From Pimelobacter simplex (GTDB lineage: Bacteria; Actinomycetota; Actinomycetes; Propionibacteriales; Nocardioidaceae): a stretch of 64,000 nt of DNA. The translations under genes and the position numbers were made by a program. The notes below the pieces were generated by a model that was not told the origin of the DNA, did no database searches, and worked only from the letters and a program-made list of their open reading frames with translations. The stretch lies in the NCBI RefSeq assembly GCF_900114845.1, contig NZ_FOUK01000005.1, positions 128,339 through 192,338 of the forward strand. The letters are read 5' to 3'. Of the stretch, positions 7,727-16,200 are shown piece after piece. Each line of letters starts with the position of its first letter. Positions within the stretch are counted from its first letter, which is position 1.

Positions 7727-8146
7727 GTTTGTCCGGACGGCGGTCCGCCCACCGGGGCGGCGGACCCGGCTGAGCGGCGCGGCGAGGACGGCGCCGATCA
7801 GGCCGCCCAGCCCGTTGTGCCACACGTCCGCGAGCGTCGGCACCCGGCTCGGGAAGAACTGCTGCTGCGCCAGCTCGATGCCGGCGGAGGCCAGCACGGT
7901 CAGCGCCGCCGCGAGCAGCGGGCGCCCGAGCACGACGGAGAGCAGGAAACCGGCCGGCACGAACAGCGCGACATTGGCCAGCGCCTCGGTCTGGTCCCAG
8001 CTCAGCCGCCCGTCGCTCGCGACGTCCGCCGCGTGCCACCCCAGGTCGAAGGCCCAGCGCCCGGCCGACGGATCGGCCAGGGTCAGCCGGGCGACGACCA
8101 CCGAGTAGCAGGCGAGCAGGACGGCGGCGACGGGACGGCGGATCAT
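7724..8146 (-). CDS. VanZ family membrane protein
   Basis: A 140-residue protein with about four membrane helices. The conserved VanZ core is visible: an N-terminal helix, EALANVALFVPAGFLLSVVLGR, then GIELAQQQFFPSRVPTLADVWHNGLGGLIGAVL. VanZ itself gives low-level teicoplanin resistance, but most members, including short single-domain ones like this, have no known role. The ATG at 8146 is preferred to 8182 as it starts directly before the first hydrophobic helix. The gene ends 20 bases upstream of the KstD-like start, so it is on the same strand and may be cotranscribed. Confidence 0.85.
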   Translation of the reverse strand: MIRRPVAAVLLACYSVVVARLTLADPSAGRWAFDLGWHAADVASDGRLSWDQTEALANVALFVPAGFLLSVVLGRPLLAAALTVLASAGIELAQQQFFPSRVPTLADVWHNGLGGLIGAVLAAPLSRVRRPGGRTAVRTN

Positions 8147-8219
8147 GCTCCCGACGCTAGGCAGGCCCGCGGGCTCACCCATCGGTCTCGGGTGCCGACG
8201 CGTGGTACCCGAGGACCGT

Positions 8220-8342
8220 TCAGCCCTGCCGGGCCTTCATCCGCGGGTTCTGCTTGTTGATCACGTACGTCCGGCCGCGCCGGCGCACGACCTGGGCGCC
8301 GGGCTGCTTCTTCAGCGAGCGCAGCGAGTTGCGCACCTTCAT
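8220..8342 (-). CDS. rpmJ: Ribosomal protein bL36, zinc-free (C-) paralogue
   Basis: Forty residues, MKVRNSLRSLKKQPGAQVVR at the start and NPRMKARQG at the end, are a typical bL36. The four zinc ligands of the C+ form (Cys/His) are absent, so this is the zinc-independent version made under zinc starvation. Its ATG overlaps the stop of the L32 gene (ATGA), so it is the last gene of the left arm of the zinc-responsive cluster. It is too short to appear in simple gene calls with high cut-offs. Confidence 0.92.
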   Translation of the reverse strand: MKVRNSLRSLKKQPGAQVVRRRGRTYVINKQNPRMKARQG

Positions 8343-8527
8343 CGGGGGATCCTCCTTCCCGTGCTCGGGTCGACCAGCCCGGCGTGGACGGCCGCCGCCA
8401 GGCGGCGCGGCACCCGGTGGGTGCGCCCGTCGACGACGACCGGCACCAGGTCGGGAGCCGCCGCCTTCCACTGCGCCCGGCGGTGCCGGGTGTTGCTGCG
8501 CGACGTGCGCCGCTTCGGGACGGCCAT
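8339..8527 (-). CDS. rpmF: Ribosomal protein bL32, zinc-free paralogue
   Basis: A 62-residue protein beginning MAVPKRRTSRSNTRHRRAQW, the bL32 signature, with no cysteines; the normal C+ L32 carries a Cys4 zinc ribbon in its C-terminal half. Replacement of zinc-binding ribosomal proteins by such paralogues frees zinc when the metal is scarce. The gene overlaps its neighbours on both sides by ATGA, showing tight translational coupling with the Mrf-like gene and rpmJ. Confidence 0.92.
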   Translation of the reverse strand: MAVPKRRTSRSNTRHRRAQWKAAAPDLVPVVVDGRTHRVPRRLAAAVHAGLVDPSTGRRIPR

Positions 8528-9591
8528 CACGCCACCTTCCGGATCGGGCCGAGCCAGGGCTCGAAGCCGTCCTCGGCGTCCGTGCGGCCGGCGCTCTCGT
8601 CCGCGCCCAGGAGCAGCTCGGCGAACGCGGGGCGCAGGTGTGCGGGAGCGGCGCCGACGCCGGTCATCACGATCCGGGTGAACGGGCGCCGGCTGCCCCA
8701 GGCGCCGTGGTCGCCGATGCTGAGCTGTCCGCCGGCGCCGTCCCACTCGAGGACCCGGCCGGGACGGGTGGGCAGCCAGAAGCAGCCGCGCGAGCGGTGC
8801 GGGCCCGCGCCGAGGCGCTCCAGCGACTCGAGGAGCCGCTCGGGGTGGAAGGGCTGCAGCGACTGCAGGTCGAGGCGCCACACCCCCTCGGCCGGGACGA
8901 CGGGCAGCGCGTCGGTGCGCGCCGGGCTGGTCCAGGCCTCGGTCCGGGTGTGCTGGTGCAGCCGGCCGAGCAGCGTCTCGCCTCCGAGCTGGTGGACGCC
9001 GTCCACGACCGCGGCGTCGGGGCGGGCGAGCGTGCGGACCAGGTCCCGGGCGACGGGCGCGGCGGTGTCGTCGAGCGCCACCACGTCGGCGTGCTCGATC
9101 ATCGCGGCGAGGACCTCGCCGACCCCGCGCCGGTCGTCGTGCGCGCAGTGGTGGCCGCGGTCGGCGAGCAGGTCGTCCCCGAGCAGGTCGCGGACCGGGT
9201 GCTGGCCGGCGACCGCGGTGACGACGGCCGAGACGCGCAGGAACCGGGCCAGCCGGGTGTCCCAGGTGAGCGCCGCGCACAGGTGCGCCGCCTCCGCCCC
9301 GACGGGCAGGTGGGCGACGATGCTGTGCCAGCGGCCGTCGCGCGCCAGCCGCTCCAGCGTGGGCAGGATGTCCTCGCGGATCGCGCAGCTGACGCACGCG
9401 TGCTCCAGCAGCGTCTCGTGGGTCTCGATCACGCCGCCGAGGTCGCTGACCGTGCGGGTGAGCACGCCGCGCTCGACGTCGATAGCGTGCCGGCAGGCGA
9501 CGGTGCCGGGCAGGTCGAACTGCAGCCCGACCATCGTCGCGGCCATCGCGTCCGGGTCGACCCCCGCGAGCAGGACGACGGGGACCCTCAC
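8527..9591 (-). CDS. mrf: CobW-like protein of the zinc-free ribosome cluster, Mrf-like (ribosome hibernation recruitment)
   Basis: From the GTG at 9591 (overlapping the L31 stop as GTGA) the gene encodes 354 residues. The N-terminus VRVPVVLLAGVDPDAMAATM takes the place of the CobW P-loop but lacks GxxGxGK, so GTP binding is doubtful. A cysteine pair, ACVSCAIREDILPTL, matches the CxxC found in mycobacterial Mrf, and the C-terminal part (about 245-335, containing RGCFWLPTRPGRVLEWDGAGGQ) resembles a CobW C-terminal domain. In mycobacteria Mrf is encoded in the Zur-regulated alternative ribosomal operon and brings the hibernation factor Mpy to ribosomes. Identification rests on this context plus the CxxC and missing P-loop. 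Confidence 0.75.
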   Translation of the reverse strand: MRVPVVLLAGVDPDAMAATMVGLQFDLPGTVACRHAIDVERGVLTRTVSDLGGVIETHETLLEHACVSCAIREDILPTLERLARDGRWHSIVAHLPVGAEAAHLCAALTWDTRLARFLRVSAVVTAVAGQHPVRDLLGDDLLADRGHHCAHDDRRGVGEVLAAMIEHADVVALDDTAAPVARDLVRTLARPDAAVVDGVHQLGGETLLGRLHQHTRTEAWTSPARTDALPVVPAEGVWRLDLQSLQPFHPERLLESLERLGAGPHRSRGCFWLPTRPGRVLEWDGAGGQLSIGDHGAWGSRRPFTRIVMTGVGAAPAHLRPAFAELLLGADESAGRTDAEDGFEPWLGPIRKVA

Positions 9592-9848
9592 CGGTCCGCC
9601 GCCCGCCCGTACCGCCGCTCGAACGCCTCGACCCGGCCCTCGCTGTCGAGGACCCGCCCGCGCCCGGTCCAGAACGGGTGGCTGTGCACGCTGACGTCGA
9701 CGTCGACGACCGGGTACGTGGCGCCGTCCAGCTCGACGGTGGCCGCCGGTGCGGCGGCGACGAGGGTCGAGCGGGTGAGCACCAGGTCGCCGGTGGCCCG
9801 GTCCCGGAACACGACCGGTCCGTACGCGGGGTGGATGCCCTGCTTCAT
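9588..9848 (-). CDS. rpmE2: Ribosomal protein bL31 type B (zinc-free)
   Basis: An 86-residue protein beginning MKQGIHPAYGPVVFRDRATG and containing SHPFWTGRGRVLDSEGRVEAFERRYGR, typical of type B L31, which lacks the CxxC zinc site of type A. It is the first gene of the leftward arm, starting 21 bases from the Zur-type palindrome. Type B L31 displaces type A on the ribosome when zinc is low. Its stop overlaps the GTG of the Mrf-like gene. Confidence 0.95.
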   Translation of the reverse strand: MKQGIHPAYGPVVFRDRATGDLVLTRSTLVAAAPAATVELDGATYPVVDVDVSVHSHPFWTGRGRVLDSEGRVEAFERRYGRAADR

Positions 9849-9869
9849 CGCTTGCTCCTTCGATTAGAA

Positions 9870-9884
9870 TGAGAATCGTTCTCA
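9870..9884. promoter_or_regulatory. Zur operator shared by two divergent zinc-starvation operons
   Basis: The 59-bp space between rpmE2 and rpmB carries the palindrome TGAGAATCGTTCTCA, with AAT on its left and ATAG on its right. It fits the actinobacterial Zur box (TGAnAATnnTTnTCA type). A single site lies where it would block both promoters, so zinc-loaded Zur should repress both arms and release them when zinc falls. Confidence 0.88.
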
Positions 9885-9907
9885 ATAGTACGACAGGAAG
9901 GAAACCG

Positions 9908-10141
9908 ATGTCACAGCTGTGCCAGGTGACGGGCGCGCGGCCCGCCTTCGGCAACCGCGTCTCGCACTCGCACCGCCGGACCCGGCGTCGCTTCGACGTC
10001 AACATCCAGCGCAAGCGCTACTGGGTGCCGTCGCTCGGACGGCACGTGACGCTGCGGGTCTCGGCCCGCGGCATCAAGACCATCGACCAGCGGGGGATCG
10101 AGGCCGTCGTGGCCGACCTCCGCGCCCGGAAGGAGCTGTGA
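9908..10141 (+). CDS. rpmB: Ribosomal protein bL28, zinc-free paralogue
   Basis: A 77-residue L28: MSQLCQVTGARPAFGNRVSH at the start, then the RRFDVNIQRKRYWVPS core. Only one cysteine is present (Cys5), against the zinc-binding set of the C+ form, so it is the C- paralogue. AAGGAAA lies a few bases before the ATG at 9908, which I prefer to 9869 since the latter lies inside the Zur operator. It leads the rightward operon rpmB-rpmG-rpsN-HU. Confidence 0.95.
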   Translation: MSQLCQVTGARPAFGNRVSHSHRRTRRRFDVNIQRKRYWVPSLGRHVTLRVSARGIKTIDQRGIEAVVADLRARKEL

Positions 10142-10146
10142 GCACC

Positions 10147-10317
10147 ATGGCGAAGAGGGGATCCGACGTCCGGCCGATCGTGAAGCTGCGGTCCACCGCC
10201 GGCACCGGCCACACCTACGTCACCCGCAAGAACCGCCGCAACGACCCGGACCGGCTCACCCTGCGCAAGTACGACCCCGTCGTCCGGCGGCACGTCGACT
10301 TCCGCGAGGAGCGCTGA
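10147..10317 (+). CDS. rpmG: Ribosomal protein bL33, zinc-free paralogue
   Basis: Fifty-six residues, beginning MAKRGSDVRPIVKLRSTAGT and containing TYVTRKNRRNDPDRLTLRKYDP, a complete bL33 without the four cysteines of the zinc form. It follows rpmB by 5 bases and precedes rpsN by 5 bases, the same rpmB-rpmG-rpsN order seen in other actinobacterial Zur operons. Confidence 0.95.
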   Translation: MAKRGSDVRPIVKLRSTAGTGHTYVTRKNRRNDPDRLTLRKYDPVVRRHVDFREER

Positions 10318-10322
10318 GCGCC

Positions 10323-10628
10323 GTGGCCAAGGAGAGCAAGATCGCCGCGGAGGCCCGGCGTCGCGCCACGGTCGCGCGGTACGCCAGGCGCCGCGCCGCG
10401 CTCAAGGACCAGGTCCGCTCGGCCGAGCCCGGCTCGGCCGAGCTGGCCGCGGCGGTCGCCGCGCTCGGGCGCCTCCCGCGGGACGCGTCACCGACCCGGC
10501 TTCGCAACCGCGACCAGGTCGACGGCCGCCCGCGGGGCTACCTGCGCAAGGCCGGGCTGTCCCGGATCCGGTTCCGGGAGCTCGCCCACCGCGGCGAGCT
10601 GCCCGGCATCACGAAGTCCAGCTGGTGA
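10323..10628 (+). CDS. rpsN: Ribosomal protein uS14, long zinc-free form
   Basis: A 101-residue S14 of the long type starting at GTG 10323 (MAKESKIAAEARRRATVARY). The C-terminal half has RLRNRDQVDGRPRGYLRKAGLSRIRFRELAHRGELPG, with the CxxC...CxxC of the short zinc form replaced by charged residues. It binds 16S rRNA in the small-subunit head. Mycobacterial operons of this type also carry rpsR2 (S18), which is not present here. Confidence 0.95.
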   Translation: MAKESKIAAEARRRATVARYARRRAALKDQVRSAEPGSAELAAAVAALGRLPRDASPTRLRNRDQVDGRPRGYLRKAGLSRIRFRELAHRGELPGITKSSW

Positions 10629-10665
10629 GCCACCCGCTCCCTCGTCCCATCCTCAGGAGAGAACC

Positions 10666-10944
10666 ATGAACCGCAACCAGCTCATCGACCACGTCGCCCG
10701 GACCACCGGCCTCGAGGTCACGTCCGCGACGGAGGCGGTCGTCGCCGTCCTCGACGGCATCGCCGGGGCGGTCGCCGCCGGCGAGCAGGTCACGCTCGCC
10801 GGCTTCGGGACCTTCGAGGCCCGCGGGCGCGCCGCGCGGACCGGCCGCAACCCGCAGACCGGGGAGCCGATCGAGATCGCGGCGACCACGGCCCCGGCGT
10901 TCCGTGCGGCGAGCGCCTTCCGGGCGCGGGTCGCTAGCCGCTGA
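10666..10944 (+). CDS. HU family DNA-binding protein
   Basis: A 92-residue HU-like protein: MNRNQLIDHVARTTGLEVTS at the start, GEQVTLAGFGTFEARGRAAR with the FGTFE motif in the centre, and GRNPQTGEPIEIAATTAPAFRA forming the DNA-clasping arm. It lacks the Lys/Ala-rich tail of the main actinobacterial HupB, so it is probably a secondary HU. A good AGGAGAG ribosome site precedes it. It follows rpsN by 37 bases and may be the last gene of the zinc-regulated operon, which would be unusual. Its last 11 bases overlap the convergent cobW gene. Confidence 0.93.
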   Translation: MNRNQLIDHVARTTGLEVTSATEAVVAVLDGIAGAVAAGEQVTLAGFGTFEARGRAARTGRNPQTGEPIEIAATTAPAFRAASAFRARVASR

Positions 10945-11968
10945 GCCGGCGCAGCCGCTCCCACCGCCGGCGACCGGCCGGATCGACGTCGGTCGCCGGC
11001 GCCAGCGCCGCCGCGAGCCGGGCGCGTGCGGCGTCGGCGTCCAGGCCCATCCCGATCGCGACCAGCTCGCTGCCCGCCGGTGCGGTGGGCAGCGCGGCGA
11101 CGTGGAGCTGGCGGCCGACCACGTTGACGACATACCCCTTGGCGGAGCCGGACCCGGACGCCACAGCGAGCGTCCCCTTCACCCGGTACGCCGCCGCCGG
11201 CAGGTCCTCCAGCAGGTCCACCACCCGGCCGGGGTCGACCGGCCCCTCGACCCGGTGCGACGCCGAGGCGGCAGGCACGTGGTCGTGGTGGTGGTCGTGC
11301 GCCCGCTCGGCGCGCAGCAGGGCCCCGAGCGGCAGCTGGTCCGGCGGGTCCTCGCTCATCGCGACGTCGTGGACGAGCGCCGGGTCGATCCGCGCGCCCG
11401 ACGTCCGCACGACGTGCACGGCCGGGTTCACCTCGCGCACCCGCGTCTCGATGGCCGCGAGGGTCTCCTCCCGCGCGTCCTCGGGCAGCAGGTCGCACTT
11501 GTTGAGCACCACGAGCGTGGCCACCGCGAACCGGGCGGGCGGCATGCCGCCGTCGTCCAGCGTCGCGAAGTACTCGACGGTGTCGACCACGTCGATCACG
11601 CCTCCGGGCCGGATCCGCGCCACCGGGCTCGCCGCGATCATCTGCGCGAGCGCCCCGGGCTCGGCCAGCCCGCTCGCCTCGACCACGATCGCGTCGAGCG
11701 CCAGCCGCGGGTGGCTCAGCTTCTCGAGCGCGGCGTCGAGCCCGGAGACGTCCTCGAGGCAGCACAGGCAGCCGCCGGCGATCGACGCGGGCTCGTCGAC
11801 CTGCCCGGTGACCAGGCCGGCGTCGATGTTGATGTCGCCGAAGTCGTTGACGATCACCCCGATCCGCGCGCCGGGGCGCTGCAGCAGGTGGTTGAGCAGC
11901 GTCGTCTTGCCGGCCCCGAGGTGGCCGGTGAGGGCGGTGACGGGGACGCGAGCACTCACGGAAACCAT
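10934..11968 (-). CDS. CobW/COG0523 family GTPase, candidate zinc metallochaperone
   Basis: This 344-residue protein is a complete COG0523 GTPase: P-loop GHLGAGKTTL (about 15-24), the metal-binding CxCC motif in GGCLCCLED (about 64-72), EASGLAEP, NKCD for guanine specificity, a histidine-rich linker HDHHHDHVP, and a C-terminal CobW domain. Members of this group act in zinc handling under starvation. The ATG at 11968 follows GGGA; a GTG at 11959 is an alternative. I see no Zur box in its own upstream region. It is convergent with the HU gene, so it is in the zinc neighbourhood but not in either operon. Confidence 0.9.
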   Translation of the reverse strand: MVSVSARVPVTALTGHLGAGKTTLLNHLLQRPGARIGVIVNDFGDINIDAGLVTGQVDEPASIAGGCLCCLEDVSGLDAALEKLSHPRLALDAIVVEASGLAEPGALAQMIAASPVARIRPGGVIDVVDTVEYFATLDDGGMPPARFAVATLVVLNKCDLLPEDAREETLAAIETRVREVNPAVHVVRTSGARIDPALVHDVAMSEDPPDQLPLGALLRAERAHDHHHDHVPAASASHRVEGPVDPGRVVDLLEDLPAAAYRVKGTLAVASGSGSAKGYVVNVVGRQLHVAALPTAPAGSELVAIGMGLDADAARARLAAALAPATDVDPAGRRRWERLRRLSG

Positions 11969-12007
11969 TGTCCCGGGCGCGCCGCACGCCGTGACAGGGT
12001 GGTGCGC

Positions 12008-13240
12008 GTGAGCCACTCCCACCGTGCCGGCAGCGGACCCGACCACCAGATCCGCATCGGTACGACGGCCCGCACCGCCCTGCTCTCCGGGCTCGGACTG
12101 GTGCTGGTCGCCACGCTGGTCGGCATCGTCGTGTGGTGGCCGCCGGGCGACACGATCGAGCGCAGCGCCGAGGCCGGCGGCCCGGCCGCGCAGTTCGCGG
12201 CGCCGGGCGTCACCTTCCCGACCGGGACCATCACCGAGGTCTCCGAGCGCTGCCCCGGCACCGGCCTCCCGGACGGCTCGGGCTGCAGCACGCTGACCCT
12301 GAAGGTGGCCGGCGAGGCGGGGCCGATCCAGGTCCAGGTGCCACCGGAGGTCATCGACTCCGGGCTGGGCGCGGGCGACGAGGTCGAGCTGCTCCGCACG
12401 CCGGCGCCGCCCGAGGCGGGCGAGGGCGCGAGCGCGTCCTACTCCTACTTCGCGACCGAGCGCAACGGCACGCTGCTGTGGCTGGTGCTCTTCTTCGTCG
12501 TGGTGGTGCTCGCGATCGCCCGCTGGCGCGGGCTGTTCGGGCTGATCGGGCTCGGCTTCGGCGGCGCGGTGGTCTGGTGGTGGATGCTCCCGGCGCTGCT
12601 GAACGGATCGCCCGGGGTGGGCGTCGCGCTGACGGGCGCGGCGGCGATCATGTTCGTCGTCCTCTACACGACCCACGGCTTCTCGCTGCGCACGAGCACC
12701 GCGCTGGCCGGGACCATCCTCGGCATCGTCCTCACCGCCGGCATCGGCGTGCTCGCCATCGGCAACGCCCGGCTGACCGGGATCAGCGACGAGGGCGGCG
12801 CCATCCTCGCGACCTTCGGGTCCCTCGACTTCCAGGCGCTGCTGGGCTGCGCGCTCGTCATCGCGGGGCTCGGCGTCCTCAACGACGTGACGATCACCCA
12901 GGCCTCCGCGGTCTGGGAGCTGCGCGCGGTGAGCCCGCAGGCCTCGCGGGCCGAGATCTTCGCCAGCGCCATGCGGATCGGCCGCGACCACATCGCCTCG
13001 ACGATCTACACGATCGTCTTCGCCTATGCCGGCACCGGCGTCATCCTGCTCATGCTGCTGCGCGTCTACGACCGGCCGCTGCTCGAGCTGCTCAACACCG
13101 AGCAGCTCGCCGAGGAGGTCATCCGCACCCTGGTCACCTCGATCGGCCTGGTGCTCGCCGTCCCGGTGACGACCGCCATCGCAGCCCTGATCGCCGCCCC
13201 CGTCGTACCGGACGAAATGGCTGTGGATCCGGCGATCTGA
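12008..13240 (+). CDS. YibE/F family membrane protein
   Basis: From GTG 12008 the protein is 410 residues: one N-terminal membrane helix (about 23-44), an extracytoplasmic beta-rich domain with two cysteines (C-P-G-T...G-C-S), then about seven further helices forming the YibE/F core, including GVLNDVTITQASAVWEL and MRIGRDHIASTIYTIVFAYAG. The family is common in Firmicutes and Actinobacteria and its transport role is unproven. It is divergent from cobW over about 40 bp. The last nine or so codons lie in a 20-bp inverted repeat that continues beyond the stop. A GTG two codons earlier (12002) is also possible. Confidence 0.88.
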   Translation: MSHSHRAGSGPDHQIRIGTTARTALLSGLGLVLVATLVGIVVWWPPGDTIERSAEAGGPAAQFAAPGVTFPTGTITEVSERCPGTGLPDGSGCSTLTLKVAGEAGPIQVQVPPEVIDSGLGAGDEVELLRTPAPPEAGEGASASYSYFATERNGTLLWLVLFFVVVVLAIARWRGLFGLIGLGFGGAVVWWWMLPALLNGSPGVGVALTGAAAIMFVVLYTTHGFSLRTSTALAGTILGIVLTAGIGVLAIGNARLTGISDEGGAILATFGSLDFQALLGCALVIAGLGVLNDVTITQASAVWELRAVSPQASRAEIFASAMRIGRDHIASTIYTIVFAYAGTGVILLMLLRVYDRPLLELLNTEQLAEEVIRTLVTSIGLVLAVPVTTAIAALIAAPVVPDEMAVDPAI

Positions 13241-13263
13241 CGACCATTTTGTCCGGTACGACG
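13201..13263. repeat. Intergenic palindrome, repeat family B (copy 1), between convergent genes
   Basis: Arms of 20 bp at 13201-13220 and 13244-13263 begin CGTCGTACCGGAC and differ at one base. The left arm is inside the end of the YibE/F gene and the right arm ends just before the stop codon of eccC, so it can act as a bidirectional terminator. A second copy of the CGTCGTACCGGACA arm pair is at 40154-40216, also between convergent genes. Confidence 0.85.
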
Positions 13264-13274
13264 GTGGGGGAACG

Positions 13275-16200
13275 TCAGACTGAGGGGTCGGTCCAGGCGA
13301 GCTGGACGACCTCGGCGCCGCGGTCGCGGGTGACCAGGCGGCCGCGGCCGGCCTGGGCCGGGCCGGGGCGGAGGTTGCCGAGCAGGACGCCCTCGTCGCG
13401 GTTGCCGGAGAGCAGGATGCCGGGCATGGCGAGGTCGCGCATGCTCTGGATGACCGGCTCGTAGAGCGCCCGCGAGGCGCCGCCGGAGCGGCGGGCGACG
13501 ACGAGGTGCAGGCCGACGTCGCGGGCCTGGGCGAGGAGCGGCTGGAGCAGCGCCACCGGCGAGCTCTGCTGGGTCGCGACGAGGTCGTAGTCGTCGACGA
13601 CGACGAACACCTCGGCGCCCGACCACCAGGAGCGGTTGCGGAGCTGGTCGGGGGTGACGTCGGGCCCGGGGATCCGGTTCTGCAGGTACGTCGCCAGGTC
13701 GTTGAGCGCCGGCTGCGCCTGGGTGGCGGAGGTGAGGTAGTTGAGGAGGTAGTCCTCGGGCACCTCGCCGAGCAGCGAGCGGCGGTAGTCGACGACGACG
13801 ATCTGCGCCTCGGCCGGCGTCCGGGTGCGCATGACCTCCTGGACGTAGGTGCGCAGCAGCCCCGACTTGCCCGACTTGCCGTCGCCGAAGAGCAGCAGGT
13901 GCGGCTCGGCGTCGACGTCGAGGGCGACCGGGGCGAGCTCCTTCTCGTTGATGGCGAGGAGCAGCTGGCGGGCCGGCGGCTGGCCGGCGAGCGAGCGGAC
14001 CTCGTCGAGCGTGATCCGGTCGGGCAGCAGGCGCAGCTTGGGGCCGGCCGGACCGCGCCAGGCGCCGGCGACGGCGGAGATGAGCGCGTCGACGCCGTCG
14101 CCGAGGCTGGTCGCGGAGCCGTCGCCGTCGATGCGGGGCAGGCCGCCGAGGAAGTGCAGCTTGCCGGGGACGAGACCGCGGCCGGGCCGGTTGTTGGGGA
14201 CGAGCGCCGCGATCTTGCGGTCGATCTCGGAGTCGATCGGGTCGCCCAGCCGGAGCTCGAGACGGGTGCCGATCAGGTCGCGCATCGCGGCCCGGAAGTC
14301 GGGCCAGCGCGCGGCCGCGGTGACCACGTGGAGCCCGAAGGTCAGGCCGCGCCCGGCGAGCTGCTGGATCTCGAGCTCGAGGTCGTCGAAGTCGGAGCGC
14401 AGCGTGCCCCAGCCGTCGATGACGAGGAAGACGTCGCCGTACCCGTCGTCGGCCCGGCCCTGCGAGCGCCGGCTGCGGTAGGTCTCGATGGAGTCGATGC
14501 CCTGGCTGCGGAAGTAGCGCTCGCGGCGGTCGACGATGCCCTTGACCTCGGCCACGATCCGGCGCACGACCTCGGGCTCGGAGCGGGTGCCGACGCCGGC
14601 GACGTGGGGGAGCGCGGTCAGCGGCGCGAACGTGCCGCCGCCGAAGTCGAGGACGTAGAACTGCGACTCGAGCGGCGTCGTGGTCAGCGACAGGCTCGTC
14701 ACGATGGTGCGCAGGAGCGTGCTCTTGCCGCTGCGCGGACCGCCGACGACGGCGACGTGGCCGGCCGCGCCGCTGAGGCTGACGGTGAGCGTGTCGCGGC
14801 GCTGCTCGCGCGGGCGGTCGACCGTGCCCAGCGGGACGACGAGCGTGCCGGCGTTGCGCCACTGCAGCGAGACCAGGCCGAGGTCGGGGTGCGCGGCGAG
14901 GTCGGGCATGAGCTGGTCGAGGGTGTCGGGCTGGTCGAGCGGCGGGAGCCACACCTGGTGCGCGGCCGGGCCCTGGCCCTCCATGCGGCGCACGGCGACG
15001 CCGAGCAGCGTCTCGCCGCTCTCGCTGGCCGCGGCGGGCGCCGCCGCGGCGCCCTCGTCGGGCTCGGGCTCGTCGAAGGTCTGCACCTCGGAGATGGTGA
15101 ACGGCAGGATGCCGCGCAGCTTGCCGCCGCTGTCGCGGTCGACCCGGCGCCGCCCGACCTCGGGCGGGCCGGACACGTAGGCCGCCTTGAACCGGGTCAT
15201 CGTGGTGGGGTCGGGCTTGAGGTAGCCGAGACCGGGCACGGCCGGCAGCTCGTAGGCGTCGGGCACGCCGAGCACGGCGCGCGACTCCTGGGCGCTGAAC
15301 GTGCGCAGGCCGATCCGGTAGGAGAGGTGCGACTCGAGCCCGCGCAGCCGGCCCTCCTCGAGGCGCTGCGAGGCGAGCAGCAGGTGCAGGCCCAGCGAGC
15401 GGCCGAGCCGGCCGATGGCGACGAAGAGGTCGATGAACTCGGGCTTGGCCGAGAGCATCTCGGAGAACTCGTCGACGACGAGGAAGAGGGACGGCAGCGG
15501 CGCGAGGCCCGCGGCGGCCGGGTCGCCCGACGTCCGGGCCTTCTCGTAGTCGCGGATCGAGGCGAAGTTGCCGGCCTCGCGGAGCAGCTCCTGGCGCCGG
15601 ACCATCTCGCCGGAGAGTGCGTCCTGCATGCGGTCGACGAGGGTGAGCTCCTGGGACAGGTTGGTGATGACCGCCGAGACGTGGGGCATCTCGGACATGC
15701 CGGCGAACGTCGCGCCGCCCTTGAAGTCGACGAGCACCATGTTGAGCTGCTCGGGGGAGTGGGTCATCGCGAGGCCGAGCACGAGCGTGCGCAGGAACTC
15801 GGACTTGCCGGAGCCGGTCGCGCCGATCACCAGGCCGTGCGGGCCCATGCCCTGCTGGGCGGACTCCTTGATGTCGAGGTGGATCGGTCCCGCGCCGTCG
15901 CCGACGCCGATCGGCACCCGCAGCCGGTCGCGCGCGGGTCGCGGCCGCCAGGCGGCGGCGGGGTCGAACGTGCGGACGTCGCCGAGGCCGAGCAGGTCCA
16001 TGAAGTCGGTGGGCGCGGTGATGTCGACCGCGTCCTCGCCGACCGCCGCACCGGCGCTCGGCGTGAAGAGCGGCGTCAGCCGGCGGGCCAGCGCCTCGGC
16101 CGTGGCCGGACCGCACTGGTCGCCCTTGGCGCGGACCGGCTCGGTGCGCAGCCGGACGGCGACCAGCGGCACCTCGTCAGGAGCGGTCTCGGCGGCGCCG

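Noticed and set aside
10904..13240. Very long open frames opposite or in front of real genes (for example the in-frame extensions before the YibE/F, EccC, mycosin and kinase genes)
   Set aside because: They follow from the high GC third positions; the extensions are Arg/Gly/Ala/Pro-rich without domains, and the true starts have ribosome sites or conserved N-termini.
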